Source of the DNA: Paracrocinitomix sp039939375
GTDB lineage: Bacteria > Bacteroidota > Bacteroidia > Flavobacteriales_D > Crocinitomicaceae
Assembly: GCA_039939375.1 (NCBI GenBank)
Contig: JBDVJO010000005.1
Coordinates: 433,184-497,183 of the forward strand
Length of the DNA stretch: 64,000 bases
Direction of reading: 5' to 3'
Shown: one piece after another, positions 34,851 through 43,679 of the stretch
Position numbering within the stretch: the stretch's first letter is position 1
How the letters are laid out: the number at the start of each line of letters is the position of its first letter
Made by a program: the position numbers and the translations under genes
The notes under the pieces: generated by a model
Databases searched by the model: none
Told to the model about the DNA's origin: nothing
The model's input: the letters and a program-made list of their open reading frames with translations, nothing else

Positions 34851-36401
34851 ATGAAAATATTTTTATTTGCCTTTGCTTTGTTTCTAGTCGGGACTTCGAT
34901 TAGTCAGGTTGAATTTACCTCATCTAATCTGCCAATTCTTATTGTTGAAACTAATGGTCAAGAAATTGTAGATGACCCAAAAATCACAGCAACACTTAAA
35001 GTAATCAATCAAACCGAAGAACGGAATTATCTGAGCACTCAGGAATATACATTTGAAGGGTTAATAGGAATAGAATTTAGAGGCAATACTTCTCAAAGTT
35101 TTCCTAAAAAATCATACGGTTTTGAGTTAAGAGATAGTGTTGGTGAAAATGTCAATTTTCCATTATTAGGATTACCAAAAGAAAATGATTGGATACTTTA
35201 TGCTCCTTATACTGATAAATCACTTTTACGAAATGTTTTAGCCTTTGATATGGCTCGAAAAATGGGGCATTATGCGAGTAGAACTGTTTTTTGTGAATTG
35301 GTGATAAACAGTGAATATCAAGGCCTCTATGTATTGATGGAAAAAATTAAACGGGATAAAAACAGAGTAGATATCAGCAAACTAAATGAAGATGAAAACT
35401 CAGGTATAGATTTAACTGGAGGATATATCATTAAGATAGACAATCCAACCGGAACTTTTTGTTCAGCTTGGGAACCTCCTGCCGCGAATTTTCATATCCA
35501 ATTTGAATATCCAGATTGTGATGAAATTACGCAAGAGCAAGAAGATTATATTAAGGATTATGTGATACAATTTCAAGATGCCCTCAGTTTACAAGAAAGC
35601 AACAACGCAGATAGAAGTTATGTGCAATTTGCTGATGAATCTTCAATCATAGATTATTTCCTAATCAATGAATTCAGTAAAAATATTGACGCTTATATGT
35701 TAAGCTCGTTTTTATATAAAGACAAAAACGAAAAATTGGTTTTCGGTCCTATTTGGGATTACAATTTAAGTTTTGGAAACGCATCTTTACGAGAAGGTTA
35801 TTTGACTTCAGGTTGGCAATCTGACATCAATGAAGTACCATGGTGGTGGAATGTAATGCTCGCTGACCCTGTAATAAAATCTAAAATAGAAGAACGTTGG
35901 TGTGAATTAAGATCAATTGAATTTTCAAATAAATCAATATTGAACCAAATTGATGCTTATTCTGAATTAGTGGGAGAAGCTCAGGAACGAAATTTCAAAA
36001 AGTGGCCTATTCTTGGCGAAACTATTTGGCCAAATTATTATGTTGGATCTACTTTTGAAGAAGAAATCAATTACCTAAGCGTATGGATTAATGCCCGCCT
36101 TGCATGGATGGATAAAAAATTGAATTGTTCTGTCTCCGAAAATAACTCAATTGAGGTGTTTCCAAACCCGGTGAGTAGTGAATTAAATTGCGCTATCTAT
36201 TTAACACACGAAACTTCTATTTGGATGAATTTATATGACTATCATGGTAAAAAAGTTAGTTCCTTTATTGAAAACGTCACCTATCCTGAAGGATATTGGC
36301 AATTTGAGTGGCAAGTTAGTCATCTTCAAGCGGGAAAATATCTATTAAAAATTCAGATCGGATCGTCTGAAATTCAAACTGTTAAAGTCTTGAAATTGTA
36401 A
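34851..36401 (+). CDS. CotH kinase-like protein with type A T9SS sorting domain
   Basis: The 516-residue product has a signal peptide (ending TSISQ) and a CotH-like kinase domain (about 25-390): LPILIVETNGQ, IEFRGNTSQSFPKKSYGFEL, DWILYAPYTDKSLLRNVLA, YVLMEKIKRDKNRVDI and the DYFLINEFSKNIDAY/GPIWDYNLSFGNA region. CotH proteins are atypical protein kinases, and surface proteins with them occur widely. A typical type A sorting domain follows (VFPNPVSSELN ... LKIQIGSSEIQTVKVLKL). The product is probably secreted by T9SS. It has no recognisable operon partner. Confidence 0.88.
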   Translation: MKIFLFAFALFLVGTSISQVEFTSSNLPILIVETNGQEIVDDPKITATLKVINQTEERNYLSTQEYTFEGLIGIEFRGNTSQSFPKKSYGFELRDSVGENVNFPLLGLPKENDWILYAPYTDKSLLRNVLAFDMARKMGHYASRTVFCELVINSEYQGLYVLMEKIKRDKNRVDISKLNEDENSGIDLTGGYIIKIDNPTGTFCSAWEPPAANFHIQFEYPDCDEITQEQEDYIKDYVIQFQDALSLQESNNADRSYVQFADESSIIDYFLINEFSKNIDAYMLSSFLYKDKNEKLVFGPIWDYNLSFGNASLREGYLTSGWQSDINEVPWWWNVMLADPVIKSKIEERWCELRSIEFSNKSILNQIDAYSELVGEAQERNFKKWPILGETIWPNYYVGSTFEEEINYLSVWINARLAWMDKKLNCSVSENNSIEVFPNPVSSELNCAIYLTHETSIWMNLYDYHGKKVSSFIENVTYPEGYWQFEWQVSHLQAGKYLLKIQIGSSEIQTVKVLKL

Positions 36402-36555
36402 TTTTAGAAAGCGGCACAGTATTTGTTAATTTTCTGTTAAAATTAGTAATACCCTTTTTAAATGATCGCAACGAAATAGCAATGTGTTTTCTCAGTTTTG
36501 ATTTAATCTTGATTCTAAAATGATTCATCTAAATTGTTAAAACGAAAAGGGTTTA

Positions 36556-36574
36556 GGTCGGTTCATAGGCGACC
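36556..36574 (+). promoter_or_regulatory. Hairpin upstream of a terminator, 36402-36663 intergenic region
   Basis: GGTCG (36556-36560) and CGACC (36570-36574) form a 5-bp stem with a 9-base loop. It stands 10 bases before the terminator at 36585-36615. Together they could be the end of an sRNA, an attenuator for the 36664 gene, or the distal terminator of the CotH gene. The rest of 36402-36663 holds nothing I recognise. Confidence 0.35.
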
Positions 36575-36584
36575 GTGTTAGATG

Positions 36585-36615
36585 GAGAAGTTCTTAATTG
36601 GACTTCTCTTTTTTT
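36585..36615 (+). terminator. Rho-independent terminator in the CotH-PrcB spacer
   Basis: GAGAAGT (36585-36591) pairs with ACTTCTC (36602-36608), followed by T7. It is about 184 bases after the CotH-like gene and 49 bases before the next start codon. Confidence 0.65.
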
Positions 36616-36663
36616 ATGCAACCTTTTTAGTAGCTTTTACATCAATTAAGAAAATACTCATTT

Positions 36664-37128
36664 ATGAAATCACTATTCTATTTAATCGTTTTCACATTGG
36701 CTTTAATATCATGTAAAAAAGTTGATTGTGATATATATACTAATGAAGTGACCTACCAAACTATTGAAAAAAGTGCCCTTTACGGAAATGGGGATGAAGA
36801 AATTGGCGAAGAAAATTTCGTGATTACATCTGACTCTGAATGGACAACATTAATCGATAAAATAGATGCTGCAAATAACGTTTCAGATGATTTTGATAAT
36901 GTTCCGGTGAATTTTGATGAGCAAATCGTTATTGCTTGTTTTGATCAAGTTCGACCCAATGGTGGATACAGTTTGTCTATTAGTCAAGTTGAATATAATG
37001 GTTCACAATTAGAAGTAAGTATTGAAAAATCAGGAGGAAGTGGAATGACGACTTCAGTAATCACGCAACCCTTTCATATTATTGTTTTAGATAAATGTGA
37101 AAAAAATCCAGACGTGACGTTTCAATAA
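36664..37128 (+). CDS. PrcB C-terminal domain lipoprotein
   Basis: The 154-residue product has a lipobox ISC (residues 15-17) followed by KKVDCDIYTN. The C-terminal half fits the PrcB_C domain: FDEQIVIACFDQVRPNGGYSLSISQVEY, then SGMTTSVITQPFHIIVLDK. PrcB is a subunit of the dentilisin protease complex of Treponema, but many lipoproteins in Bacteroidota carry the domain alone, so a protease role is not established. It is anchored in the membrane. Confidence 0.7.
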   Translation: MKSLFYLIVFTLALISCKKVDCDIYTNEVTYQTIEKSALYGNGDEEIGEENFVITSDSEWTTLIDKIDAANNVSDDFDNVPVNFDEQIVIACFDQVRPNGGYSLSISQVEYNGSQLEVSIEKSGGSGMTTSVITQPFHIIVLDKCEKNPDVTFQ

Positions 37129-37131
37129 AAC

Positions 37132-37365
37132 TCAGTCATCCAAAATTTCTGAAGATTCTTCTTTTTCGTCTTTAGTACAAAAGGTAGATACGATAGCATA
37201 AAACAAGGTGACTGGAATGTAGACCACCACAGTTCCGAGTACCACGAAATAGAGAGAAAACAGATCGTATCCTTCAATGAACCATGACACCACAACCAGC
37301 AAAGCTGTTAATCCAAAAGAAAAGCCTGCGCGTTTGTAAGCCGAGTTCAAGAATGCAAGTTTCAT
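37132..37365 (-). CDS. Small membrane protein, unknown
   Basis: The 77-residue product has two predicted membrane segments (about 14-31 and 36-60: FGLTALLVVVSWFIEGYDLF, YFVVLGTVVVYIPVTLFYAI) and an acidic tail (KDEKEESSEILDD). I recognise no family. It follows the truncated DUF4349 remnant by nine bases on the same strand and converges with the PrcB-like gene with three bases between stop codons. Confidence 0.55.
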   Translation of the reverse strand: MKLAFLNSAYKRAGFSFGLTALLVVVSWFIEGYDLFSLYFVVLGTVVVYIPVTLFYAIVSTFCTKDEKEESSEILDD

Positions 37366-37374
37366 GCTTTAAAG

Positions 37375-37944
37375 TTACTTATCTTCTGAACTTGTTAATC
37401 TTTTAATGAAATCTATTCCTCTTTTAATAGGTTTTTTCTCTGCAATAACGATTACAATATAAGCCAATAATAAAGTAAAGAAGGTTGCCGATACAAACCA
37501 TAAAAACCAAGCAATAGCCCATTGCAATGCCACTTTACACCTATGATAAAATGAAATGGTATTCTCTTTCGCTTTTTTAGTTTCAGTTAGCGCAAATTTG
37601 ACCGTGCAAAATTCATTTGATTCGTCAAAATCACCCAAATTAACGCCTAAATTTTGAAGTTCTACTTCTATTTCCAAAATGCGATTTTCAAGGTTGACGT
37701 ACTCATCAATTTTACCGCCTTTTTCTTTGAATTCAAGTAAGGATTGATGTGTTTTCTCTAAAGAAGCTTTGCGAACGTTCAATTCTAGATATTCATTTTG
37801 GAGCAGGCGCCGAGAATCTTGAAGAAAAAGCCGCTGGACACTACGGCAGATGTGGCACAGGTTATTTAACTGGGGTAACTTTGGGTGAATTGCCTGTTTA
37901 ATTTCTCTTCCCTCTGAATTCCCATGTTTCAATATCCCATACAT
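37375..37944 (-). pseudogene. 5'-truncated DUF4349-like remnant
   Basis: The frame encodes the C-terminal half of a DUF4349-like protein: NEYLELNVRKASLEKTHQSL, the heptad-like stretch LENRILEIEVELQNLG, CTVKFALTE and a membrane segment (about 141-168) with a basic end. What precedes it (residues 1-45, rich in Cys, Arg and His) has no signal peptide, lipobox or N-terminal DUF4349 domain. The only Met is at residue 1, inside the neighbouring 37898-38329 gene (47-base overlap). The segment 37800-37860 is locally GC-rich. Most likely an N-terminal deletion or recombination; a real short protein is not excluded. Confidence 0.5.
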
Positions 37945-38329
37945 CCATGTAATCTGAAAAATTTGAGAAGTTTATCTGAATGCTATCGTCAAAAAATTTC
38001 ACCGATCCACCGTCATACATGTTTTGATATAAGCCGTCTTCAATTTGATTTTTAGAAATTGACCAAAAGTGCTCTATACCATCTGAACTAAAAGAAAAAT
38101 TATACCTCTTATTTCGGGGTAAAAAAGCATTATCATAGGTCACTTCATATTCTTGATCATAAGTTGAATCAATGCTTGGTTCGGTAGCACCTGAATCCGC
38201 AAAAATGTATCGTTCTGTTCCTATATAAACTCCTTCATATCTCCGGTCTTTCTTGCGACATGAAAAAATTAAAACTGAACAACAGATTGCAAAAACAATT
38301 AATACAGATTTAGGCTTTACGGAGTTCAT
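37898..38329 (-). CDS. Lipoprotein of unknown function
   Basis: The 143-residue product has a hydrophobic signal ending in the lipobox IFSC (residues 21-24) followed by RKKDRRYEGVYIG. The mature part is beta-strand-rich (RYIFADSG, NKRYNFSFSSDGIEHFW, SVKFFDDSIQINFSNFS), reminiscent of small lipocalin-like lipoproteins that measure deviations in 'EGVY/W' assays of extracellular solutes, but this is only a resemblance. I recognise no named family. Its 3' end overlaps the truncated DUF4349 frame. Confidence 0.6.
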   Translation of the reverse strand: MNSVKPKSVLIVFAICCSVLIFSCRKKDRRYEGVYIGTERYIFADSGATEPSIDSTYDQEYEVTYDNAFLPRNKRYNFSFSSDGIEHFWSISKNQIEDGLYQNMYDGGSVKFFDDSIQINFSNFSDYMDVWDIETWEFRGKRN

Positions 38330-38398
38330 GAGTATAGTGTATTAATAACCAGTCATTTGATTGTTCTAAACTTACGATTTTTTAAGTTAAATCAAAAA

Positions 38399-39265
38399 TT
38401 ACTTCTTGAGCTTGTCTTTTAGTGGGTTATTATCGGAGTCTTTAAAAACGATTGTTCGGTAAGGGAAAGGAATCTCGATTCCTTCTTCGTCAAAGCGTTC
38501 TTTGATTCTGATGTTAATATCTGAATTCATTTTCCAAACTTGCATTGGGTCGGCGCACCAGACAAACGCACGTAAGTTAATACTGAAATCTGCAAATTCT
38601 GCCACTCTCACAGGGACCTGGGGTTCGCCATTTTTCTTTTCAGCTTGGGTTCTAATATCTATGCAATCAGGATGCTCAATAGCCACTTCTTGAAGGATTT
38701 TTATGGCCTTTTTTAAATCGCTGTCATAGCTAATGCCTACTTCTACAAATTTTACTACGTTATCTTCTCCAATGGTATCATTGATTATGGTTTCTTCGCT
38801 TATGACAGAATTTGGAATAATGATTCGTTTATTTTCAAAACTAAGAATGACCGTATGCCTGAGGGTAATGTCTTCAACCACTCCGTATTCCCTGCTGCCA
38901 ACCTTTATTAAATCACCTACTCGAAAAGGTTTAAACATGACTATGAAGACCCCAGAAACGATATTCGAAAATGCTTGTTGAGCAGCAAAACCTGCCACGG
39001 CAACTAAAATTCCGGCACCGGCAAATAGGGTAACCGCCAATGCTTTAAGTTCAGGAATATATGAAGCCATTGCTCCAAATGCCACCAACCAAATCACCAT
39101 TGAAAGGGCATTTTTAGTGAACTTATAACGGGTTGGGTCTACTTTAATTTTGAGGGATGCCGCCCTATACGAGCGAGAAATCATCCAACGCAACAGTCGC
39201 GTGAAAATGATTGCTCCTAGAAAGATAGAGCCTAATATGATCCATGTTCTTAAGTCTAATTGCAT
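38399..39265 (-). CDS. MscS family mechanosensitive ion channel
   Basis: The 288-residue product has an N-terminal membrane segment, two further segments, and the pore-lining helix GILVAVAGFAAQQAFSNIVSG (about 85-105) with its Ala/Gly pattern. The beta domain follows (FRVGDLIKVGSREYGVVEDITLRHTVILSFENKRIIIPNSVI). The C-terminal vestibule ends FPYRTIVFKD. MscS channels open when membrane tension rises and protect cells from osmotic downshock. The gene is alone. Confidence 0.92.
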   Translation of the reverse strand: MQLDLRTWIILGSIFLGAIIFTRLLRWMISRSYRAASLKIKVDPTRYKFTKNALSMVIWLVAFGAMASYIPELKALAVTLFAGAGILVAVAGFAAQQAFSNIVSGVFIVMFKPFRVGDLIKVGSREYGVVEDITLRHTVILSFENKRIIIPNSVISEETIINDTIGEDNVVKFVEVGISYDSDLKKAIKILQEVAIEHPDCIDIRTQAEKKNGEPQVPVRVAEFADFSINLRAFVWCADPMQVWKMNSDINIRIKERFDEEGIEIPFPYRTIVFKDSDNNPLKDKLKK

Positions 39266-39302
39266 TTCTCAGAATTAATTATCTCTAAAGATAGCGTTTT
39301 TG

Positions 39303-39749
39303 TTATCTATCAAATATTCTCCTATGATAATTAATCTGACCCAAATGATAAGACAAATGCGTACTCAAATGAATCAGAAAAAACCGACTAGACATTGGTT
39401 TTTTGAAAACTTCAATGGGGTAAACATCATCTAAAGCTGCACTAGACATTGAGTCAAGCGAAGCTGTAACAATTGATATCGTTTCATCAATCTCTTTTAG
39501 TAGTTCTGACCGGGGAACATTTTTGGCTGAAAATTCGAACTCTCTATTTCTCACATATCCAGAATTTCCCAATTGGGCGCCTACAAACCATTTCAAATTA
39601 CCGACAAGGTGCAAACAAAGGTTTCCGGCAGAATTGGAGATGTTATCATTGATAATCCAAAGATTTTTTTCGTTTTGATAAGATGCGATTTCTTTTTTCA
39701 GATGGTTAAGGTCTCGATTAAAGATGTCTTTTAATTCTTGGTTGAGCAT
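39303..39749 (-). CDS. DinB-like (DUF1572) protein
   Basis: The 148-residue product fits the DinB four-helix fold: first helix ELKDIFNRDLNHLKKEI, a His in SAGNLCLHLVGNLKWFVGA, and the last helix HLSTHLSYHLGQINYHRR with the metal-binding histidines. DinB-like proteins often bind a divalent metal and take part in thiol-related or unknown reactions. The natural substrate is unknown. It is downstream of the ileS repeat region and unrelated to ileS transcription. Confidence 0.8.
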   Translation of the reverse strand: MLNQELKDIFNRDLNHLKKEIASYQNEKNLWIINDNISNSAGNLCLHLVGNLKWFVGAQLGNSGYVRNREFEFSAKNVPRSELLKEIDETISIVTASLDSMSSAALDDVYPIEVFKKPMSSRFFLIHLSTHLSYHLGQINYHRRIFDR

Positions 39750-39784
39750 GTCAAATTTCTTTAGAATGTGAATGTAATAATATG

Positions 39785-39919
39785 TTCTCGATACTATTCC
39801 GAAGTCTCGGGATCACTCGAACAAACCTTTAGGTTTATTAGTCAATCGTTTTAACAATTGATAACGCATAAAAAGGGGGTCTTCGAGTGCTCTCGGCTCA
39901 GTCGAGAGTGTATCGAGAA
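39785..39919. repeat. Dispersed-type palindromic repeat with nested inverted pairs
   Basis: TTCTCGATAC (39785-39794) pairs with GTATCGAGAA (39910-39919), and inside that CACTCGAA (39814-39821) pairs with TTCGAGTG (39882-39889). Local hairpins are AAACC/GGTTT (39823-39836) and CTCTCG/CGAGAG (39890-39908). CTCGA-rich modules of this kind are common intergenic repeats in Bacteroidota genomes. The element ends just before the ileS stop codon. Confidence 0.7.
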
Positions 39920-39920
39920 G

Positions 39921-42900
39921 CTACCCTTTCACCAAATCCATTCTCGTATCTCCTTCTTCTAAATCAGCCACAGTTCCTTGAGAATCAGATAATGAATCAA
40001 ATGTGATATCTAAGGCCAATACTTCAGCCTTGATGTAATCAGCATTGTTTTCAATAGCCTTTTTCACTTCTTCGTTTGCATCAAAAGTCAATTTGATTTT
40101 ATCCATTACCTCAAGACCTGAATCTTTCCTGAAATTCTGGATTCTATTGATTAACTCTCTTGCGATTCCTTCTGATTTCAACTCTTCAGAAATCGTAACG
40201 TCTAAAGCAACAGTAATTCTTCTTTCAGAAGCTACTGTCCAGCCTGGAATGTCATCCGTCACGATATCAAAATCAGCCAAATCTAATTCAATTGCATTGC
40301 CTTCAATTTCACCTTTCCAACCTGCATTGGCTTCAACAGCTGAGATTTCTTCAGCTCCCCATTGACCAACCATACCCGCAATTTGCTTCATTTGCTTGCC
40401 GTACTTAGGTCCGATAGTTTTGAAATTTGGCTTGATTTTCTTGCTGATGACACCTTCTGTATCCTCTAATAAATCAATCTCTTTAATGTTTACCTCAGAT
40501 AAAATCAAATCAGAAACATCTTCTAATCTTCTTGCGAAATCTTTATCCAAAACAGGAACCATGATTCTCTGTAAAGGCTGACGCACTTTGATTTTCTCTT
40601 TTGCTCTTAATCCTAACACCAATGAAGATACCGTTTGGGCAATCTCCATCTTTTCTTCTAAATCTAAATCAATTTGAGATTCATTTGCCACTGGGAAATC
40701 TGCCAAGTGAACTGATTCCACTTTGTGACGACCACAGACAGCATTTAAATCCATAAACAACTGATCAGAAAAGAACGGAGCGATAGGAGAACTCAAAGTT
40801 GCCACCGTTTCTAAGCACTGATACAAAGTTTGATAAGCTGAAATTTTATCGTCTGTATAATCACCTTTCCAGAATCTTCGTCTACACAATCTCACATACC
40901 AGTTTGATAATTCGTCTGTTACAAAACCTTGAATCAAACGACCCGCTTTTGTTGGTTCGTAATCATCATAAGCTGCATCCACATCTTTAATCAATGAATT
41001 CAATTTTGACAAGATCCATCTATCAATTTCTGGACGATTTGCAACGTCTGCCTCTTCATATTTGAAGCCATCAATATTCGCATAAAGCGCAAAGAATGAA
41101 TAGGTATTGTAAAGAGTTCCGAAGAACTTTCGTTGGATTTCTGTGATTCCCTCTTCATCAAATTTTAAGTTATCCCAAGGTTGTGCGTTGGTAATCATGT
41201 ACCAACGAGTTGGGTCAGCTCCGTAGGTTCCTAAAGTTTCAAAAGGGTCAACAGCATTGCCTAAACGTTTAGACATTTTCTGTCCGTTCTTGTCCAAAAC
41301 AAGTCCGTTTGAGATGACGTTTTTGTAGGATACCGTATCAAAAACTAATGTTGCTATGGCGTGCTGTGTGTAGAACCATCCTCTTGTTTGGTCTACTCCT
41401 TCAGCTATATAATCTGTTGGGAAAGCAGAAGGTCCTTTGGGTGCTGTTCCGTTCTTAAATGCCTCAACTCCGTTATCAATCAACTCTTTATTTTCAAACG
41501 GATAATGTTGTTGTGCAAATGGTGCTGATCCTGAATCGAACCAAACATCAATTAAGTCAGCTTCTCTTTTTAAGGGCTGACCAGTTGCCGATACCAAAGT
41601 GATATCATCTACATAGTTTTTATGCAAATCAATCTTCGCATAGTTTTCTTTTGACATGTCACCCGGAACAAAATCTGCTAATGGATTCGAATCCATCAAA
41701 CCTGCATCCACTGCTTTTTGAGCTTCAGCTTTTAATTGTTCAACTGATGAGATACAGATTTGCTCTGTTTTATCTTCTGAGGTCCAAACCGGAATCGGAA
41801 TTCCCCAATATCTTGAACGTGAAAGGTTCCAATCGTTGGCAGTCTCTAGCCAATTGCCGAAACGTCCTTCACCAGTTGATTTTGGTTTCCAGTTAATCGT
41901 GTTATTCAATGCCACCATGCGCTCACGCTTATCCGTTACTTTGATAAACCATGAATCAAGCGGGTAGTATAAAATAGGCTTGTCCGTTCTCCAGCAATGT
42001 GGATAGGAGTGGACATATTTCTCAATTTGAAATGCCTTGTTTTCTATCTTCAATTTCAATGTGATTCTTTCATCTACACTCAAGTAGCCTTTCAAATCAG
42101 CAATGATGTCTTTTAAATTCTCTCTTTGCTTAGCGAGTTCTGCTTCCTCTTCTCCTTCTTCTAAATACTCCGCCTTTACATATTCTCCGCCTAATCCGAA
42201 CGTTGGATCAGCCAGTTCTTTTCTGAATCTTCCTTGTAAATCTACCAAAGGAACAGCATTGCCATTTTCATCTTCGATTAATAATCCCGGAACGCCAGCC
42301 GCTTTTGCCACCAAAGCATCATCTGCACCAAAAGTTGGCGCCGTATGCACGATTCCGGTTCCATCTTCTGTTGTTACGAAATCACCCGAAATCACTACAA
42401 ATGCCTTGTCAGCATCTTCATACGGCTGACAATAATCTAATAATTGCTCATATTTGATTCCAACTAAGTCAGTGCCCAAACATTCTCCGATAATAGCGTA
42501 AGGAACTTTCTTGTCACCTTTTGCATAAGTCATTGAAGCAGCATCTTCGGCTTGCTCAAACTTCTTCCCGAATTGTTTGCCAACTAAATTTTTGGCAAGA
42601 ACTACTTGAATTGGTTCATGCGTATATTGATTCCATGTTTGAACTAAAACGTATTCAATTTTTGGTCCTACAGTTAAAGCCGTATTTGAAGGAAGCGTCC
42701 ATGGAGTGGTCGTCCAAGCTAAGATGTGTAATTGTTCATCAATCGCATTTGAAAAAGGAGTTGATTCTCCAGCTCTTACTTTGAACTGAGCCACACAAGT
42801 GGTGTCTGTCACATCACGGTAACAACCTGGCTGATTGATTTCGTGAGAACTTAAACCTGTTCCTGCTTTTGGAGAATAGGGTTGGATAGTGTATCCTTTG

Positions 42901-43424
42901 TACATCAAATCCTTTGAGTAAATCTGACCTAATAACCACCAAACCGACTCCATGTATTTAGGATCATAAGTAATATATGGATCTTCCATATCTACCCAAT
43001 AACCCATCTTCACTGTTAAATCATTCCACACATCCGTGTAGCGCATTACTGCTTCACGACAAGCTTTGTTATAATCATAAACAGAAATTTTAGATCCGAT
43101 ATCTTCTTTCGTAATTCCCAATTCTTTCTCTACTTTCAACTCAACCGGCAATCCATGAGTATCCCAACCCGCTTTACGTTTAACTTGGAAACCTTTCAAT
43201 GTTTTATAACGGCAAAAAATATCTTTAATCGCACGCGCCATTACGTGGTGAATACCTGGTAATCCGTTTGCAGAAGGTGGTCCTTCAGTAAATACAAAAG
43301 CCGGATTTCCCTCACGGGTATCCATACTTTTTTGAAAGATGTTTTTGTTCTCCCAATCTTTAAGCACTTTTTCAGCTACGTTTGGTAAGTTCAGTCCTTG
43401 ATATTCAGGATATTTATTGCTCAT
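39921..43424 (-). CDS. ileS: Isoleucyl-tRNA synthetase
   Basis: The 1167-residue product starts MSNKYPEYQGLNLPNVA. Class I motifs: HIGH-type HHVM at 59-62 (GLPGIHHVMA), the editing CP1 domain, and KMSKR at 716-720 (GQKMSKRLGN). A C-terminal anticodon-binding and zinc-like tail follows. Length and layout match bacterial/eukaryote-like IleRS of Bacteroidota. It charges tRNA-Ile. ATG 43424 is chosen because the start and its -7 box (43449-43456) agree, while upstream in-frame codons encode a Leu/Ile-rich string with no homology. Confidence 0.96.
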   Translation of the reverse strand: MSNKYPEYQGLNLPNVAEKVLKDWENKNIFQKSMDTREGNPAFVFTEGPPSANGLPGIHHVMARAIKDIFCRYKTLKGFQVKRKAGWDTHGLPVELKVEKELGITKEDIGSKISVYDYNKACREAVMRYTDVWNDLTVKMGYWVDMEDPYITYDPKYMESVWWLLGQIYSKDLMYKGYTIQPYSPKAGTGLSSHEINQPGCYRDVTDTTCVAQFKVRAGESTPFSNAIDEQLHILAWTTTPWTLPSNTALTVGPKIEYVLVQTWNQYTHEPIQVVLAKNLVGKQFGKKFEQAEDAASMTYAKGDKKVPYAIIGECLGTDLVGIKYEQLLDYCQPYEDADKAFVVISGDFVTTEDGTGIVHTAPTFGADDALVAKAAGVPGLLIEDENGNAVPLVDLQGRFRKELADPTFGLGGEYVKAEYLEEGEEEAELAKQRENLKDIIADLKGYLSVDERITLKLKIENKAFQIEKYVHSYPHCWRTDKPILYYPLDSWFIKVTDKRERMVALNNTINWKPKSTGEGRFGNWLETANDWNLSRSRYWGIPIPVWTSEDKTEQICISSVEQLKAEAQKAVDAGLMDSNPLADFVPGDMSKENYAKIDLHKNYVDDITLVSATGQPLKREADLIDVWFDSGSAPFAQQHYPFENKELIDNGVEAFKNGTAPKGPSAFPTDYIAEGVDQTRGWFYTQHAIATLVFDTVSYKNVISNGLVLDKNGQKMSKRLGNAVDPFETLGTYGADPTRWYMITNAQPWDNLKFDEEGITEIQRKFFGTLYNTYSFFALYANIDGFKYEEADVANRPEIDRWILSKLNSLIKDVDAAYDDYEPTKAGRLIQGFVTDELSNWYVRLCRRRFWKGDYTDDKISAYQTLYQCLETVATLSSPIAPFFSDQLFMDLNAVCGRHKVESVHLADFPVANESQIDLDLEEKMEIAQTVSSLVLGLRAKEKIKVRQPLQRIMVPVLDKDFARRLEDVSDLILSEVNIKEIDLLEDTEGVISKKIKPNFKTIGPKYGKQMKQIAGMVGQWGAEEISAVEANAGWKGEIEGNAIELDLADFDIVTDDIPGWTVASERRITVALDVTISEELKSEGIARELINRIQNFRKDSGLEVMDKIKLTFDANEEVKKAIENNADYIKAEVLALDITFDSLSDSQGTVADLEEGDTRMDLVKG

Positions 43425-43448
43425 TCTAATCTTGGTATTAAGAAGGGG

Positions 43449-43456
43449 CAAAATTA
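43449..43456 (-). promoter_or_regulatory. -7 box (TAATTTTG) of ileS
   Basis: On the minus strand TAATTTTG matches TAnnTTTG, 24 bases before the ileS ATG. The remaining 43457-43679 spacer shows no T-box-like or other RNA structure I can support. Confidence 0.45.
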
Positions 43457-43679
43457 GTGAAATAAACGCAATGAAAAAGGGGGATTCGATAACTTTTGAA
43501 TGGGTTTCTAGAAAATATAGAATTTTGTATCTGCCTTTTAAGGATAGAATTAAATAATCTTTGTTAGCAAGAATCAGTTTAAAAATCTCAAAACCGAACA
43601 ACAACAACTTAATACACCCTTTGTAAAATTGAACGATTGGGATTAATTTCGTATCTTTTGAATTCCAAAACTTATTTAA

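Noticed and set aside
37800..37870. Plus-strand frame ending GVTLGELPV before a stop, opposite the truncated DUF4349 gene
   Set aside because: It is short, has no start codon or promoter, and lies opposite the minus-strand frame; I could not support it as a separate gene.
43457..43679. T-box or other leader RNA upstream of ileS
   Set aside because: The ileS leader is only about 24 bases after the -7 box and no T-box core sequence is visible; T-boxes are also not typical of this phylum.
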